From the NCBI GenBank assembly GCA_019634735.1, contig JAHCAT010000012.1:81813-145812 (forward strand): 64,000 nucleotides of DNA, in the 5' to 3' direction. Below are positions 1 to 11,283 of this stretch, one piece after another. This DNA is from Lysobacterales bacterium. GTDB taxonomy: Bacteria > Pseudomonadota > Gammaproteobacteria > Xanthomonadales > UBA2363. A program made the position numbers and the translations under genes. Within the stretch, counting starts at the first letter, position 1, and the number at the start of each line of letters is the position of its first letter. Under the pieces are notes generated by a model. That model was not told the origin of the DNA. It worked only from the letters and a program-made list of their open reading frames with translations, and made no database searches.

Positions 1-1041
1 CTGGGCGGCGCGCTCAGCCTGCGCCTGACCGGCCTGATCGAACCCGACCAGTGGCTGCCTCTGCTGGCGCCGTGGTGGATCGGCGACTACGCCGGCCTGC
101 TCACCCTGGGCCCCCTGGCGGCGGTGACGCTCAACCGCGCTGCCGTCGCAGCCGGCCTGCCGGAGCGGGCGGGCAAGCTGCGCTTCGGCGCGCCGGCACC
201 GATCGGCAACCTTGGCCGGACCTGGCTGCTCAAGGTGCTCCTGCTGCTGGGCGGCTCGGCCGCCCTGCTGGCCGCCTCCGCCCTGGTCGAGCAGCCGCAG
301 ACCCTGATCTTCTGCCTGTTCGCCGCACTGGTGGTGCAGCTGTGGATCGTGCACAGCGAGCCGGAGATGGGCGTGCTCCTGGCGATCGCAGGCTTCACCG
401 TGCTGCTGGTCGGCGCCACTGCCGTCCTCGAGCTCGGCGAGCACGCCCTGGTCCTGCAGTTCGTGCTGATCACGCTCGCCGCCAACAGCTACTTCGGTCT
501 GGCGGTGCCGGCCCTGTATGGCGACAACGAACGCCTGCGTCGCCTGGTCACCCACGACACGCTGACCGGCGCCCTGTCGCGTCGCTTCTTCGAGGAAGGC
601 GCGCGCGCGGCGATCGCCGTCGCGCGCCGGCGCGGCGAGCCGGTGGTGCTGGTCATGGTCGACGTCGACCGCCTGAAGGAGATCAACGACGGCGCCGGCC
701 ACGCCGCCGGCGATGCCGCTCTGCTCAGGGTGGCCAGCACCTGCGCCGCGCATGTCCGGCCGGGCGACCTGATCGGCCGGCTGAGCGGCGACGAGTTCGC
801 CCTGCTGCTGCCCGGCGCCGCGATGGCCGAGGCGGCCGGTATCGTCCATGCCATCCGCGGGGCCCTGGCCGACCTGCCCCTGGGCCCGGCAGGCCCGGTC
901 ACCGCCAGCTTCGGACTGTCCGCCCTGGAGTCCGGCGACGACGGCTACGACAGTCTGATGGTCCGTGCCGACCGCGCCATGTATGCGGTCAAGCCCGGCC
1001 GCGGCGAGCGGCATGCCCAGGTCCTGGAGGCGATCGACTGA
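1..1041 (+). CDS. MASE1-type diguanylate cyclase (GGDEF), 5' end outside window
   Basis: The reading frame is open from base 1, so the start lies upstream of the window. The visible N-terminal part has a WWIGDYAGLLTLGPL stretch, typical of the last loop of MASE1 membrane sensor domains, followed by several hydrophobic segments. A GGDEF domain starts near base 540 at a THDTLTGALSRR segment. The active-site motif is SGDEF (codons 784-798), a variant found in some active cyclases. The RxxD inhibitory site (RPGD) lies five residues before it, so product inhibition by c-di-GMP is likely. The expected role is a membrane-bound sensor that makes c-di-GMP from two GTP in response to an unknown signal. 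It is followed after about 85 bases by the liu genes, with no sign of a functional link. The domain call is firm and activity is inferred. Confidence 0.9.
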   Translation: MGGALSLRLTGLIEPDQWLPLLAPWWIGDYAGLLTLGPLAAVTLNRAAVAAGLPERAGKLRFGAPAPIGNLGRTWLLKVLLLLGGSAALLAASALVEQPQTLIFCLFAALVVQLWIVHSEPEMGVLLAIAGFTVLLVGATAVLELGEHALVLQFVLITLAANSYFGLAVPALYGDNERLRRLVTHDTLTGALSRRFFEEGARAAIAVARRRGEPVVLVMVDVDRLKEINDGAGHAAGDAALLRVASTCAAHVRPGDLIGRLSGDEFALLLPGAAMAEAAGIVHAIRGALADLPLGPAGPVTASFGLSALESGDDGYDSLMVRADRAMYAVKPGRGERHAQVLEAID

Positions 1042-1125
1042 GCGTGCCGCCTGCACCGCGCCTCGGGTGACGGCGGCAACGGCATTGTGGTTTCATGCGG
1101 GGTCCCTACACGCGCGCGAGCACGC

Positions 1126-2733
1126 ATGCCGGTCCTGACCAGCCAGATCGATCCCCGCGGCGAGGAGTTCCGCCGCAACGCCGACCACCTGCGCGGCCTG
1201 GTCGATGACCTGCGCGCGCAGATGGCGGCAGCCGCCGAGGGCGGCGGCGCCAAGGCCCGCGACAAGCACACCGCGCGCGGCAAGCTGCTGCCGCGCGAGC
1301 GCATCCGCGCCCTGCTCGACCCCGGCTCGCCGTTCCTGGAACTGTCGCCCCTGGCCGCGCACGGCATGTACGACGGCGCCGCGCCGGGCGCCGGGGTGGT
1401 CACCGGCATCGGCCGGGTCGCCGGCACCGAGGTGATGGTGGTCGCCAACGACGCCACCGTGAAGGGCGGCACCTACTTCCCGGTGACGGTTAAGAAGCAC
1501 CTGCGCGCGCAGGAGATCGCCCTGGAGAACCACCTGCCCTGCGTGTACCTGGTGGACTCCGGCGGCGCCTTCCTGCCGCTGCAGGACGAGGTCTTCCCCG
1601 ACCGCGACCATTTCGGCCGGATCTTCTACAACCAGGCGCGGCTGAGCGCCCGCAACATCCCGCAGGTCGCGGTGGTGATGGGCTCGTGCACCGCCGGCGG
1701 CGCCTACGTGCCGGCGATGAGCGACGAGACCGTGATCGTCCGCGAGCAAGGCACTATCTTCCTGGGCGGCCCGCCGCTGGTGAAGGCGGCCACCGGCGAA
1801 GTGGTCGACGCCGAGGCCCTGGGCGGCGCCGACGTGCACACCGCGATCTCCGGTGTCGCCGACCACTACGCCGAGAACGACCAGCACGCCCTGGCGATCG
1901 CCCGCGACATCGTCGCCCACCTCAACCGCCGCAAGGCGATGCCGGCCGCGCTGCGCGAGCCGCGCGAGCCGCTCTACGATCCCGCCGAACTGTACGGCGT
2001 GCTGCCGCCCGACACCCGCCAGCCCTACGACGTGCGCGAAGTCATCGCCCGCATCGTCGACGGCAGCGAGCTGCAGGAGTTCAAGCCGCGCTACGGCAAG
2101 ACCCTGGTCACCGGCTTCGCCCACATCCACGGCTACCCGGTCGGCATCGTCGCCAACAACGGCATCCTGTTCGCCGAGAGCGCGCTCAAGGGCGCGCACT
2201 TCATCGAGCTGTGCAACCAGCGCGACATCCCGCTGGTGTTCCTGCAGAACATCACCGGCTTCATGGTCGGCCGCAAGTACGAGAACGCCGGCATCGCCAA
2301 GGACGGCGCCAAGATGGTGACCGCGGTGGCCTGCTCGCACGTGCCCAAGTTCACCGTGCTGATCGGCGGCAGCTTCGGTGCCGGCAACTACGCGATGTGC
2401 GGACGCGGCTACCAGCCGCGCTTCCTGTGGATGTGGCCGAACGCACGGATCTCGGTGATGGGCGGCGAACAGGCCGCCGGCGTGCTGGCCACGGTGCGCC
2501 GCGACGGCATCGAGGCCGGCGGCGGGCAGTGGCCGAAGGACGAGGAGGAGGCCTTCAAGGCGCCGATCCGGGATCAGTACGAGCGCCAGGGCCACCCCTA
2601 CTACGCCACTGCGCGGCTGTGGGACGACGGCGTGATCGACCCCGCCGACACCCGCCGGGTGCTCGGCCTGGCGCTGTCGGCCGCCTTCAACGCCCCGATC
2701 GAGAAGGACCGCTTCGGTGTCTTCCGCATGTAG
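1126..2733 (+). CDS. liuB: Methylcrotonyl-CoA carboxylase, carboxyltransferase (beta) subunit
   Basis: This is the carboxyltransferase half of 3-methylcrotonyl-CoA carboxylase, which moves CO2 from carboxybiotin to 3-methylcrotonyl-CoA in leucine breakdown. The 535 residues match the usual length of the family. The ATG at 1126 was chosen because it gives the family N-terminus [15 protein letters not shown]; a GTG 13 codons upstream only adds unrelated residues. The two crotonase-like carboxyltransferase halves are present. Glycine-rich oxyanion segments are visible, including [16 protein letters not shown] near residue 186 and [15 protein letters not shown] near residue 415. The partner is the biotin subunit at 4460-6460. 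The 3' end overlaps the start of the lipoprotein gene by 17 bases, which suggests one transcript. Confidence 0.96.
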   Translation: MPVLTSQIDPRGEEFRRNADHLRGLVDDLRAQMAAAAEGGGAKARDKHTARGKLLPRERIRALLDPGSPFLELSPLAAHGMYDGAAPGAGVVTGIGRVAGTEVMVVANDATVKGGTYFPVTVKKHLRAQEIALENHLPCVYLVDSGGAFLPLQDEVFPDRDHFGRIFYNQARLSARNIPQVAVVMGSCTAGGAYVPAMSDETVIVREQGTIFLGGPPLVKAATGEVVDAEALGGADVHTAISGVADHYAENDQHALAIARDIVAHLNRRKAMPAALREPREPLYDPAELYGVLPPDTRQPYDVREVIARIVDGSELQEFKPRYGKTLVTGFAHIHGYPVGIVANNGILFAESALKGAHFIELCNQRDIPLVFLQNITGFMVGRKYENAGIAKDGAKMVTAVACSHVPKFTVLIGGSFGAGNYAMCGRGYQPRFLWMWPNARISVMGGEQAAGVLATVRRDGIEAGGGQWPKDEEEAFKAPIRDQYERQGHPYYATARLWDDGVIDPADTRRVLGLALSAAFNAPIEKDRFGVFRM

Positions 2734-3583
2734 GCGCGCGCCGCTGCCGGCAGCGGCAGCCTGGCTGCTGCCGCTGCTCCTGCTCTCGGCCTGCAACGCA
2801 GGCGCGCCGACCCGTGGCGCCGCGCAGGCGCCGCAGGCGGAACCGGCGCCGGACCCGGTGGTGGCGCGCGCGCCCCAGGGCGCCGTGCAGGTGCCGGAGA
2901 ACCCTGCCGGCTTCGAGCTGGACGGCAGCCACCACTACCCCGACCCGGCCCATGGCAGCGCCTGGCGCTACGTGACCGACAGCCACCCCGACCTGCGGGT
3001 CGACGCCTACGTGTATCCCGGCGGCATCTGGCCCGACGACGCCCGGGCCGGCGACGCACTGCTGGCACAGATGCGCGGCGAAGTGGATGCCGCGGTCGAG
3101 GGCGGCCTGTACACGCTGCTCGAGGAACCGCGCCGCTTCCGCAACCGGGTCGCGTTGCCCACAGGTCCCGTGGCCGGCCGCCACCTGCGCATGGTGGTGA
3201 GCAAGGACGATGCCGAGTACATCTCCTACGCCCACCTGTTCTACCTGCCGCCGTACACGGTCAAGGTGCGCAGCACGTTCCCCGCTTACGGCAACACCTC
3301 CTACGACGCCCGCCTGAAGGCGCTGGTGCAGGCCTTCGTCGGCGGCCTTCGGATCGACCCTTCGGTGCGCTGCCGGCCCGTCAAGGTGCACCTGGGCACG
3401 CCCGGCAAGGCCGGCTGGGTCGGCAAGGACGGCCGCGACATCGTGGTCCAGCCGGGCAGCGGCGACGACGACCTGTTCGCGCTGGCCCGGGTCGCCGAGC
3501 AGCGCTCCCGGGACGCCGGCTGTCCGGTCGGCGGTGCCGCGACCGAAGCTCCCTCCCTTTCCCATGTCCCGGATCCGCCATGA
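2717..3583 (+). CDS. Putative lipoprotein inside the liu operon
   Basis: This is a 288-residue protein of unknown function. Its GTG start overlaps the end of liuB in another frame. The N-terminus has a short basic part, a hydrophobic run and a lipobox-like LLLSAC with the cysteine near residue 26, so export and lipidation are likely. The mature part starts with a low-complexity Ala/Pro stretch. A globular region follows with no family I recognise, including a [16 protein letters not shown] segment. Its stop overlaps the start of liuC as ATGA, so it is translationally tied to the leucine pathway genes. No catalytic motif was seen. A cell-envelope protein in a catabolic operon is odd; it may simply have been inserted there. 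Confidence 0.75.
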   Translation: MSSACRRAPLPAAAAWLLPLLLLSACNAGAPTRGAAQAPQAEPAPDPVVARAPQGAVQVPENPAGFELDGSHHYPDPAHGSAWRYVTDSHPDLRVDAYVYPGGIWPDDARAGDALLAQMRGEVDAAVEGGLYTLLEEPRRFRNRVALPTGPVAGRHLRMVVSKDDAEYISYAHLFYLPPYTVKVRSTFPAYGNTSYDARLKALVQAFVGGLRIDPSVRCRPVKVHLGTPGKAGWVGKDGRDIVVQPGSGDDDLFALARVAEQRSRDAGCPVGGAATEAPSLSHVPDPP

Positions 3584-4365
3584 CCGAGCCCGTGCTCATC
3601 GACACCGATGACGGTGTCGCCACCCTCACGCTCAACCGCCCGCGCGTGCACAACGCCTTCGACGACGTCCTGGTCGAGGCGCTGACCGAGGCCCTCAAAT
3701 CGGTCGAGTCCGAGCGCGCCGTCCGCGCCGTGGTGCTGACCGGCGAAGGGGCGTCGTTCTCGGCCGGCGCCGACCTCAACTGGATGCGGCGCATGGTCGC
3801 CGCCGGCGAAAAGGACAACCGCAAGGACGCCCGCCGCCTGGCCAAGCTGATGCGCACCCTGAACCACCTGGCCAAGCCGACCGTGGCGCGCGTCAACGGC
3901 CCGGCCTATGGCGGCGGCGTCGGCCTGGTCGCCTGTTGCGACATCGCCATCGCCGCGAAGGAGGCGAAGTTCGGCCTGACCGAGGTGCGCCTGGGCCTGG
4001 TGCCGGCGGCGATCTCGCCGCACGTGATCGACGCCATCGGCGGCCGCCAGGCGCGCCGCTGGTTCCTGACCGGCGAGATCTTCGACGCCGAGGCGGCGCT
4101 GCGCATGGGCCTGGTCCACCAGGTGGTGCCGGCGCGCCAGCTCGGTACCGCGGTCGAGGCCCAGCTCGCCCTGCTGCGCGGCGCAGGGCCCGAGGCCGTG
4201 GTCCAGGCCAAGGCGCTGGTGCAGCGCGTCCTGCACCCGGACGGCAAGGCACGGCGCAGCCTGGACGAGGACAACGCCGACCTGATCGCCCGCCTGCGCG
4301 TCTCGCCCGAGGGCCAGGAGGGCCTCACCGCCTTCCTGGCCAAGCGCCGCCCGTCCTGGCAGTGA
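3580..4365 (+). CDS. liuC: Methylglutaconyl-CoA hydratase (enoyl-CoA hydratase family)
   Basis: This is a crotonase-fold protein of 261 residues. The first oxyanion-hole segment FSAGADLNWMRRM is near residue 64 and the second, GPAYGGGVGLVACCD, is near residue 107. The M residues after ADL and the position between the two methylcrotonyl-CoA carboxylase subunits point to 3-methylglutaconyl-CoA hydratase, the step after the carboxylase in leucine degradation. The ATG overlaps the stop of the upstream lipoprotein gene as ATGA. The assignment among crotonases rests mainly on context; the fold is certain. Confidence 0.92.
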   Translation: MTEPVLIDTDDGVATLTLNRPRVHNAFDDVLVEALTEALKSVESERAVRAVVLTGEGASFSAGADLNWMRRMVAAGEKDNRKDARRLAKLMRTLNHLAKPTVARVNGPAYGGGVGLVACCDIAIAAKEAKFGLTEVRLGLVPAAISPHVIDAIGGRQARRWFLTGEIFDAEAALRMGLVHQVVPARQLGTAVEAQLALLRGAGPEAVVQAKALVQRVLHPDGKARRSLDEDNADLIARLRVSPEGQEGLTAFLAKRRPSWQ

Positions 4366-4459
4366 GCCCGCCGGCCGTGCCGCCGATGCGCCCTTGCCCG
4401 CCCCGTTGCGCCGCCGCGGCACGCGGCCGCCCCGACCCAGCCCACCGCCCGGGAATCCC

Positions 4460-6460
<2,001 letters not shown>

Positions 6461-6479
6461 CCCGGACCCTTCGAGAGGA

Positions 6480-6587
6480 TCTGGTTGGCGTCGTTCATCA
6501 GCCCACTGCCAGGCGGCGTGTGGCCAGTGCGACGGCACCGCACTTCTCCCCTCCCCCGCCTGCGGGGGAGGGGCGGGGGAGAGGGCC
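6480..6587 (+). repeat. Composite dispersed repeat: leader plus GC-rich hairpin (copy A)
   Basis: The stretch 6480-6540 is a leader closely similar to 18449-18511. The hairpin element 6541-6587 follows, reading CACTTCTCCCC then the perfect inverted repeat CCCCTCCCCCGC / GCGGGGGAGGGG with a 2-base loop, then GGGGGAGAGGGCC. It lies 3' of liuD. There is no U-run after the stem, so it is not a classic terminator. A smaller hairpin, CCTCTCCC/GGGAGAGG, is at 6661-6681 in the same 537-base gap. Nothing else was recognised in the gap. Confidence 0.85.
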
Positions 6588-6997
6588 GCCCCAGCCAGCG
6601 CGCGCCGCGGGGCCGGCAACGATGCAGATTGGGCAGGGTGCCGGCCCGCACCCCCCGACCCCTCTCCCAAGGAGGGAGAGGAGCACAGCGCGCTCTGCGC
6701 ACCGGACATCGGATCCTGGCATTTGGTCCCCGATCCTTAGCTGAGACACGACGCCGATCAGGTCGGGAGGCCGCGTAGTGGGGCCGGTGAAGTTCGGTAG
6801 CCGCACTGGCGGCCGTCACGGGATGTTCGGGCGACGACAAGGCACCGCAGGCCTGCCCGGGATCACGGCGGCTGCCACGCTGCGTCCAGCGTCCTGCGCC
6901 TTGCCCAGGCTGAACGGCCCATCGCGTTCGTCTCGTCCGCGGAGACCGGCCTGCGCCACACTTCGACCATGGACTCAGATCGCGTCCGCCCCAGCCC

Positions 6998-8119
6998 ATG
7001 ACCGCCCCCACCACCCGCGGCTTCCGTCCGGGGCCGGCGCGCGGGCGGGGCGCGCCGGACAATCGCGAGGGTCGCCACGCCACAGCGCACACGGCGCTGG
7101 AGGACGACGGCTGGGGGCCGCCGGCGCCGGTCGAGGGCGAGCCCGCCGGCGATCCGCCGGACGGCCAGGTGGCGACGGTGGTGCAGGCCGAGACCGCGCG
7201 CAGCCTGGTGCAGCGCAACGAATCGGGCGATGCCGGGCCGGCCGCGACGGTGAATCCCTACCGCGGCTGCGAGCACGGCTGCATCTACTGCTACGCGCGG
7301 CCCAACCACAGTCGACTGGACCTGTCGCCGGGCCTGGACTTCGAGACCCGGCTGTTCGCCAAGACCAATGCCGCCGAACTGCTGCGCACCGAGCTGCGCC
7401 GGCCCGGCTACCGGCCGGTGCCGGTGATGCTGGGCGCGGCCACCGACGGCTGGCAGCCGATCGAGCGCAGCCATCGGCTCAGCCGCGCGCTGCTGGAGGT
7501 GTTCGCGCAGTGCCGGCACCCGGTGCAGATCGTCACCAAGGCGGCCCTGGTCGAGCGCGACCTCGACCTGCTGGCGCCGATGGCGGCACAGGGCCTGGTC
7601 GCGGTCACGGTGTCGATCACCACCCTGGACACCGACCTGGCGCGGCGCATGGAACCGCGCGCCAGCGCCCCTGCCCGGCGGCTGCGCACCATCGAGACCC
7701 TGGCCGCCGCCGGCATCCCGGTGGGCGTCAACGTCGCGCCGGTGGTGCCGGTGCTGACCGACCACGAGCTCGAGGCGATCCTGGCCGCTGCGGCGCAGGC
7801 CGGCGCCGGCCATGCCGGCTGGGTGCTGTTGCGCCTGCCCTGGGAAGTGGCGCCGCTGTTCCGCGACTGGCTGGCCCTGCACTACCCGCTGAAGGCCGCG
7901 CACGTGATGGCGCGCATGCAGGACCTGCGCGGCGGTCGCGACTACGACAGCCGCTTCGGCACCCGCATGCGCGGCGAGGGCCCGTTGGCCGACCTGCTGG
8001 CGCAGCGCTTCCAGCGCGCCTGCCGGCGGCTGGGCCTGGCCAGCGGCGGGCCGGCCCTGGACAGCAGCCAGTTCCGGCCGCCGCCCGACGACCGCCAGCC
8101 GGACCTGTTCGCAACCTGA
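6998..8119 (+). CDS. PA0069-family radical SAM protein (SplB-like)
   Basis: This 373-residue radical SAM protein has the iron-sulfur signature CEHGCIYC near residue 90, preceded by ATVNPYRGC, typical of the SplB-like / PA0069 group. The N-terminal 60 residues are Gly/Pro/Arg-rich and probably disordered. The frame ends PDDRQPDLFAT. Members of this family are widespread in proteobacteria. Their substrate is not established to my knowledge; a nucleic-acid repair role has been suggested from similarity to spore photoproduct lyase. The ATG at 6998 is the first in frame and gives the usual start MTAPTTRGFRP. It is convergent with the MFS gene at 8180-9610. Family call firm, function unknown. Confidence 0.92.
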   Translation: MTAPTTRGFRPGPARGRGAPDNREGRHATAHTALEDDGWGPPAPVEGEPAGDPPDGQVATVVQAETARSLVQRNESGDAGPAATVNPYRGCEHGCIYCYARPNHSRLDLSPGLDFETRLFAKTNAAELLRTELRRPGYRPVPVMLGAATDGWQPIERSHRLSRALLEVFAQCRHPVQIVTKAALVERDLDLLAPMAAQGLVAVTVSITTLDTDLARRMEPRASAPARRLRTIETLAAAGIPVGVNVAPVVPVLTDHELEAILAAAAQAGAGHAGWVLLRLPWEVAPLFRDWLALHYPLKAAHVMARMQDLRGGRDYDSRFGTRMRGEGPLADLLAQRFQRACRRLGLASGGPALDSSQFRPPPDDRQPDLFAT

Positions 8120-8179
8120 GCGTCGCGCCGACGCCTGGCGCCTGAGCCGGCGAGAAGTGAACCTGACCCCGTTCGGTCG

Positions 8180-9610
8180 CTACGTCTGCGTCCGCGGTTC
8201 CGGCTTCTGCCCGGCCACCTCGCGGCCGGCCTGGGCACGGCCGGCCATCTCGGCGCCGGCGTCGCGCGCTAGCCTGCGCATCTGCAGTGTCGAGGCCAGC
8301 GACACCAGGCCGACGGTGAGGAAGGCGAAGGTGAAATTGATCGCCGCATCGTCCGGCTGGCCGGTCAGCGTGCCGGCCATGCTCAGGGCGTAGCCGCCGA
8401 GGGTGACGCCCAGCGCCAGGGCGATCTGCTGCGCCATCGCCACAAGGCTGCTGGCCTGGCTCATGCGGGCCTGGTCAACGTCGGCATAGGCGATGGCGTT
8501 GAGGCTGGTGAACTGCAGCGAGCGCAGGAAGCCGCTGGCCAGCAGCACGCCCACCATCAGGGCATAGGGCGTGTCGGCGCGGAACAGCCCGAACCCGCAC
8601 AGCATCAGCGAGGCCACCAGCCCGTTCCAGACCAGCACCGGGCGGAACCCGAATCGATGCAACACACCCGGCGCGATCACCTTCATCGCCATCGCCCCCG
8701 CGGTCGAGGTGAAGGTGACCAGGCCCGACTCCAGCGGATCCAGGCCGAACGACAGCTGCAGCATCAACGGCAGCAGGAACGGCGTCGCGCCGATGCCGAT
8801 CCGGAACAGCGAGCCACCGACCACCGCGGCGCGGAACGTCGGGATGCGCAGCAACTCCAGTTGCAGCAGCGGGTGCGCCTGCCGGCGCGCTCGGCGCACG
8901 TAGGCCGCGATCAGTCCGGCCCCGGCCAGCATGCACAGCGCCACGGCCGCTCCCGGCACCAGCTCCCGGCCCATGGCCGAAAACCCGAACATCGCCAGCG
9001 CCAGGCCACCGGCCGACAGCAGGAAGCCCCGCACATCCAGCGGCCCGACCGGTTGCCGCAGTTCAGGGACGTGCCGCCACGCCAGCCACATGCCGAGCAG
9101 GCCCATCGGGATGTTGATCAGGAAGATCAGGCGCCAGTGCGCATAGGTGGTGATCGCCCCGCCCAGCACCGGGCCCAGCATCGGCCCCAGCATCGCCGGG
9201 ATGGTCAGCCAGCTCAGGGCGCGCACCAGCTCGGACTTCTCCACGCTGCGCAGCAGGACCAGCCGCCCCACCGGCACCATCATCGCCCCGCCCATGCCCT
9301 GCACGAAGCGTCCCGCCACCAGCAGCCCCAGGCCATCGGCGGCCGCGCAGACCAGTGAACCGACCAGGAACACCGCGATCGCGCCGACGAACACGCGCCG
9401 CGCGCCGAAGCGGTCCGCCACCCAGCCGCTGACCGGGATGAACACCGCCAGCGCCAGCAGGTAGGTGGTGATCGCCAGCTTCAACGCCACCGGCGCCACG
9501 CCCAGGTCCGCGGCGATCTGCGGCAGCGAGGTCGAGATCGCCGTCGAGTCCATGTTCTCGATGAACAAGGCGGTGGCGATGATCAGCGGCAGCAGGCGCT
9601 GGGGTTTCAC
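8180..9610 (-). CDS. MFS drug-exporter-like transporter (DHA2 type)
   Basis: This is a 476-residue membrane protein with many hydrophobic segments, of the proton-driven drug exporter type. The N-terminus PLIIATALFIENMDSTAIST contains the acidic residue in TM1 typical of EmrB/QacA-like exporters. The TM2-TM3 motif SGWVADRFGARRVF and the motif-C-like PAMLGPMLGPVLGG in TM5 are visible. The length suits 14 TM segments, which were not counted precisely. It has no adjacent membrane-fusion partner or regulator, so it probably works alone in the inner membrane. The substrate is unknown. The start shown gives MKPQRLLPLI. Confidence 0.9.
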   Translation of the reverse strand: MKPQRLLPLIIATALFIENMDSTAISTSLPQIAADLGVAPVALKLAITTYLLALAVFIPVSGWVADRFGARRVFVGAIAVFLVGSLVCAAADGLGLLVAGRFVQGMGGAMMVPVGRLVLLRSVEKSELVRALSWLTIPAMLGPMLGPVLGGAITTYAHWRLIFLINIPMGLLGMWLAWRHVPELRQPVGPLDVRGFLLSAGGLALAMFGFSAMGRELVPGAAVALCMLAGAGLIAAYVRRARRQAHPLLQLELLRIPTFRAAVVGGSLFRIGIGATPFLLPLMLQLSFGLDPLESGLVTFTSTAGAMAMKVIAPGVLHRFGFRPVLVWNGLVASLMLCGFGLFRADTPYALMVGVLLASGFLRSLQFTSLNAIAYADVDQARMSQASSLVAMAQQIALALGVTLGGYALSMAGTLTGQPDDAAINFTFAFLTVGLVSLASTLQMRRLARDAGAEMAGRAQAGREVAGQKPEPRTQT

Positions 9611-9779
9611 GAAGCCTTTGAGCGACGACGAGGGCGCTCATTGTGAGGGGTGCGGCCTGAATCCGGCGCCGGCGCGGGTTCAGCCCCCGCCGGCCTGCCA
9701 TCGCGGACGCGGTGCCCTGGCGTGGTCGCGGCCGCCGGCCGGACGCGCGGGCGATCCGGACCTCCCCGCCGCGTGCCCG

Positions 9780-10187
9780 TCAGTCGGGAGGAACCGCGGA
9801 CGGGTCCATCCAGAAGGCTTCCCAGACATGGCCATCCGGGTCCGCCAGCGCGCGGCTGTACATGAAGCCGTGATCCTGTGCCGGGTTGATGTCACTACTG
9901 CCGCCATGGGCGGCCGCGGCGGCGTTCATGGCATCCACGGCGTCGCGATCGGCCAGGGCAAGGGCCAGCATCACCTCGCTGGCCGTCGTCGGCGGGATCG
10001 GGCGGCTGGTGAAGCTGCGCCACTTCCCGTGGCTCAGCAGCATCACGTGGATGACCTCGCTCCAGACCATGCACGCCGCGGTCTCGTCCGTGAAGTGCGG
10101 GTTGTTGCTGAAGCCCAGGCCCTCGTAGAAGGCCATCGAGGCGGCAAGGTCGGCGACAGGCAGGTTGACGAAGATCATGCGGGTCAC
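9780..10187 (-). CDS. VOC/glyoxalase-superfamily protein
   Basis: This is a 135-residue protein with the vicinal oxygen chelate fold pattern: MIFVNLPVADLAASMAFYEGLGF at the N-terminus and FMYSRALADPDGHVWEAFWMD at the C-terminus. This PhnB/glyoxalase-like subgroup is small, usually dimeric and of diverse function (resistance, dioxygenase or isomerase). Metal ligands cannot be assigned with confidence from the sequence. The gene stands alone between the MFS gene and the 57-bp tandem repeat. Confidence 0.85.
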   Translation of the reverse strand: MTRMIFVNLPVADLAASMAFYEGLGFSNNPHFTDETAACMVWSEVIHVMLLSHGKWRSFTSRPIPPTTASEVMLALALADRDAVDAMNAAAAAHGGSSDINPAQDHGFMYSRALADPDGHVWEAFWMDPSAVPPD

Positions 10188-10307
10188 GGGACGGTCCAGT
10201 CGAGGGTGGATGCCACAGAGTCGAACGGCAGAGGATGGAATCGACAGGGCGATCGGATGCGCGCCGTCGATCGGACAGACCCGCTCGCACTGGCGCTTGC
10301 AGGAGCT

Positions 10308-10478
10308 GACTGGCTTCGTCGCTCAACCAGCTTCATCGCCAGGCTCCCCGACCTCCAGCCAGCAGATTGGCTTCGTCACTCATCCAGCGTCGTGACCAGG
10401 CTTCGCTGCCTCCAGCGAGCTGATTGGCGTCGTCGCTCAGCCAGCTTCGTGGCCGGGCTTCGCTGCCTCCAGCCAGTC
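10308..10478. repeat. 57-bp tandem repeat, three units
   Basis: Three units begin at 10308, 10365 and 10422, spaced exactly 57 bases, each starting GAYTGGCKTCGTC and ending near CCTCCAGC. They run directly into the GC-rich hairpin element at 10501. The unit resembles the leader of the dispersed repeat seen at 6480 and 18449, so this looks like local amplification of that leader. As 57 is divisible by 3, the units keep an open frame on the minus strand, but no start or family supports a gene. Confidence 0.85.
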
Positions 10479-10500
10479 GTGTGCCGCCTCGCGGCGGCAC

Positions 10501-10550
10501 CGCACTTCTCCCCTCCCCCGCCTGCGGGGGAGGGGCGGGGGAGAGGGCCG
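10501..10550 (+). repeat. GC-rich hairpin element (copy B)
   Basis: This is the same GCACTTCTCCCC plus CCCCTCCCCCGC/GCGGGGGAGGGG inverted repeat as copy A, and it directly follows the 57-bp tandem array. The rest of the 546-base gap between 10188 and 10733 shows no gene. Confidence 0.9.
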
Positions 10551-10733
10551 CCCCGGCCAGCGCACGCGACTGGGACAGCAGCGATGCAGCCCATGGCCAG
10601 TGCGCACCCCTGCGGCGCACGTCGCCAGACGGGCCGACCCGCACTTTTCCCGTGGGTGCATGACAACGCCGTCCGGATCGCGCCACGGCGCGAAGACCGG
10701 CAGCCGCAAGAGCGTCCTCGGACCCCTCCGGAT

Positions 10734-11090
10734 TCAGCCCTCGTCGAGCGGGCGGATTTCCAGCACGCCCGTTCCCGGCATGGGATCGGGGCATCGGCGC
10801 GCCCAGGCCAGCGCCTCGTCGAGGTCGCGGACCTGCCACAGCCAGAAGCCCGCGACCTGCGCCTCGGGCGGCAGGAACGGCCCGGCCTCGACGCCACGCA
10901 CGCCCTCGGCCAGCGTCACCCGCACGCCCTGCGCGGTCGGCTTCAGTCCGTGGGCGGCGACCAGTACGCCGGCGGCGCGCAGCGCCTCGTTGAAGCGCCC
11001 CATGGCGGCCAGCATCGCCCGGGTCCAGGCCGGATCCGTGTCGCCGCCCTCGCTGGCTGCGCTCGCCTTGACCAGCACCATGACGCGCAT
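10734..11090 (-). CDS. YCII/DGPF-domain protein
   Basis: This small 118-residue protein begins MRVMVLVKASAASEGG and carries the VLVAAHGLKPT and DGPF-like EAGPFLPPEAQVAGFWLWQV segments typical of the DGPF/YCII family. The family is often encoded beside ECF-type sigma factors, as here: the sigma gene lies just upstream on the same strand (11284-11865), about 190 bases away. The ATG at 11090 was chosen because the upstream extension has no similarity to the family. The molecular function of the family is not established, and a sensory or enzymatic role linked to the sigma factor is only an inference. Confidence 0.85.
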   Translation of the reverse strand: MRVMVLVKASAASEGGDTDPAWTRAMLAAMGRFNEALRAAGVLVAAHGLKPTAQGVRVTLAEGVRGVEAGPFLPPEAQVAGFWLWQVRDLDEALAWARRCPDPMPGTGVLEIRPLDEG

Positions 11091-11283
11091 CGCTTGCTCC
11101 GGTTCCTCCCCGGCACGCGCCGGACTGCAGAAAGTCGAACGGCGGGACCGGCGATCGACCGCCTGGCCCGGGCCGGGCGCCGGCCATGCCATGAGGCCGC
11201 GAGGCGAGGCCGTCCGGCGCGCGTTGTGGCAAGAGCATGGGAAGCCGCGGCAGCGCCCCCCAGGGAAACGTCCGGACCCGGGC

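Noticed and set aside
1093..2796. Long minus-strand frame antisense to liuB
   Set aside because: Frame is open only because of high GC; low-complexity His/Gly/Val composition, and the plus strand encodes a clear enzyme.
6541..6587. Rho-independent terminator
   Set aside because: Strong stem but no U-run, and copies occur inside a gene and upstream of genes as well.
10333..11238. Minus-strand protein with 19-residue repeats over the 57-bp array
   Set aside because: Follows from a 57-base period; no start, ribosome site or family, and it overlaps the dispersed repeat and the YCII gene.
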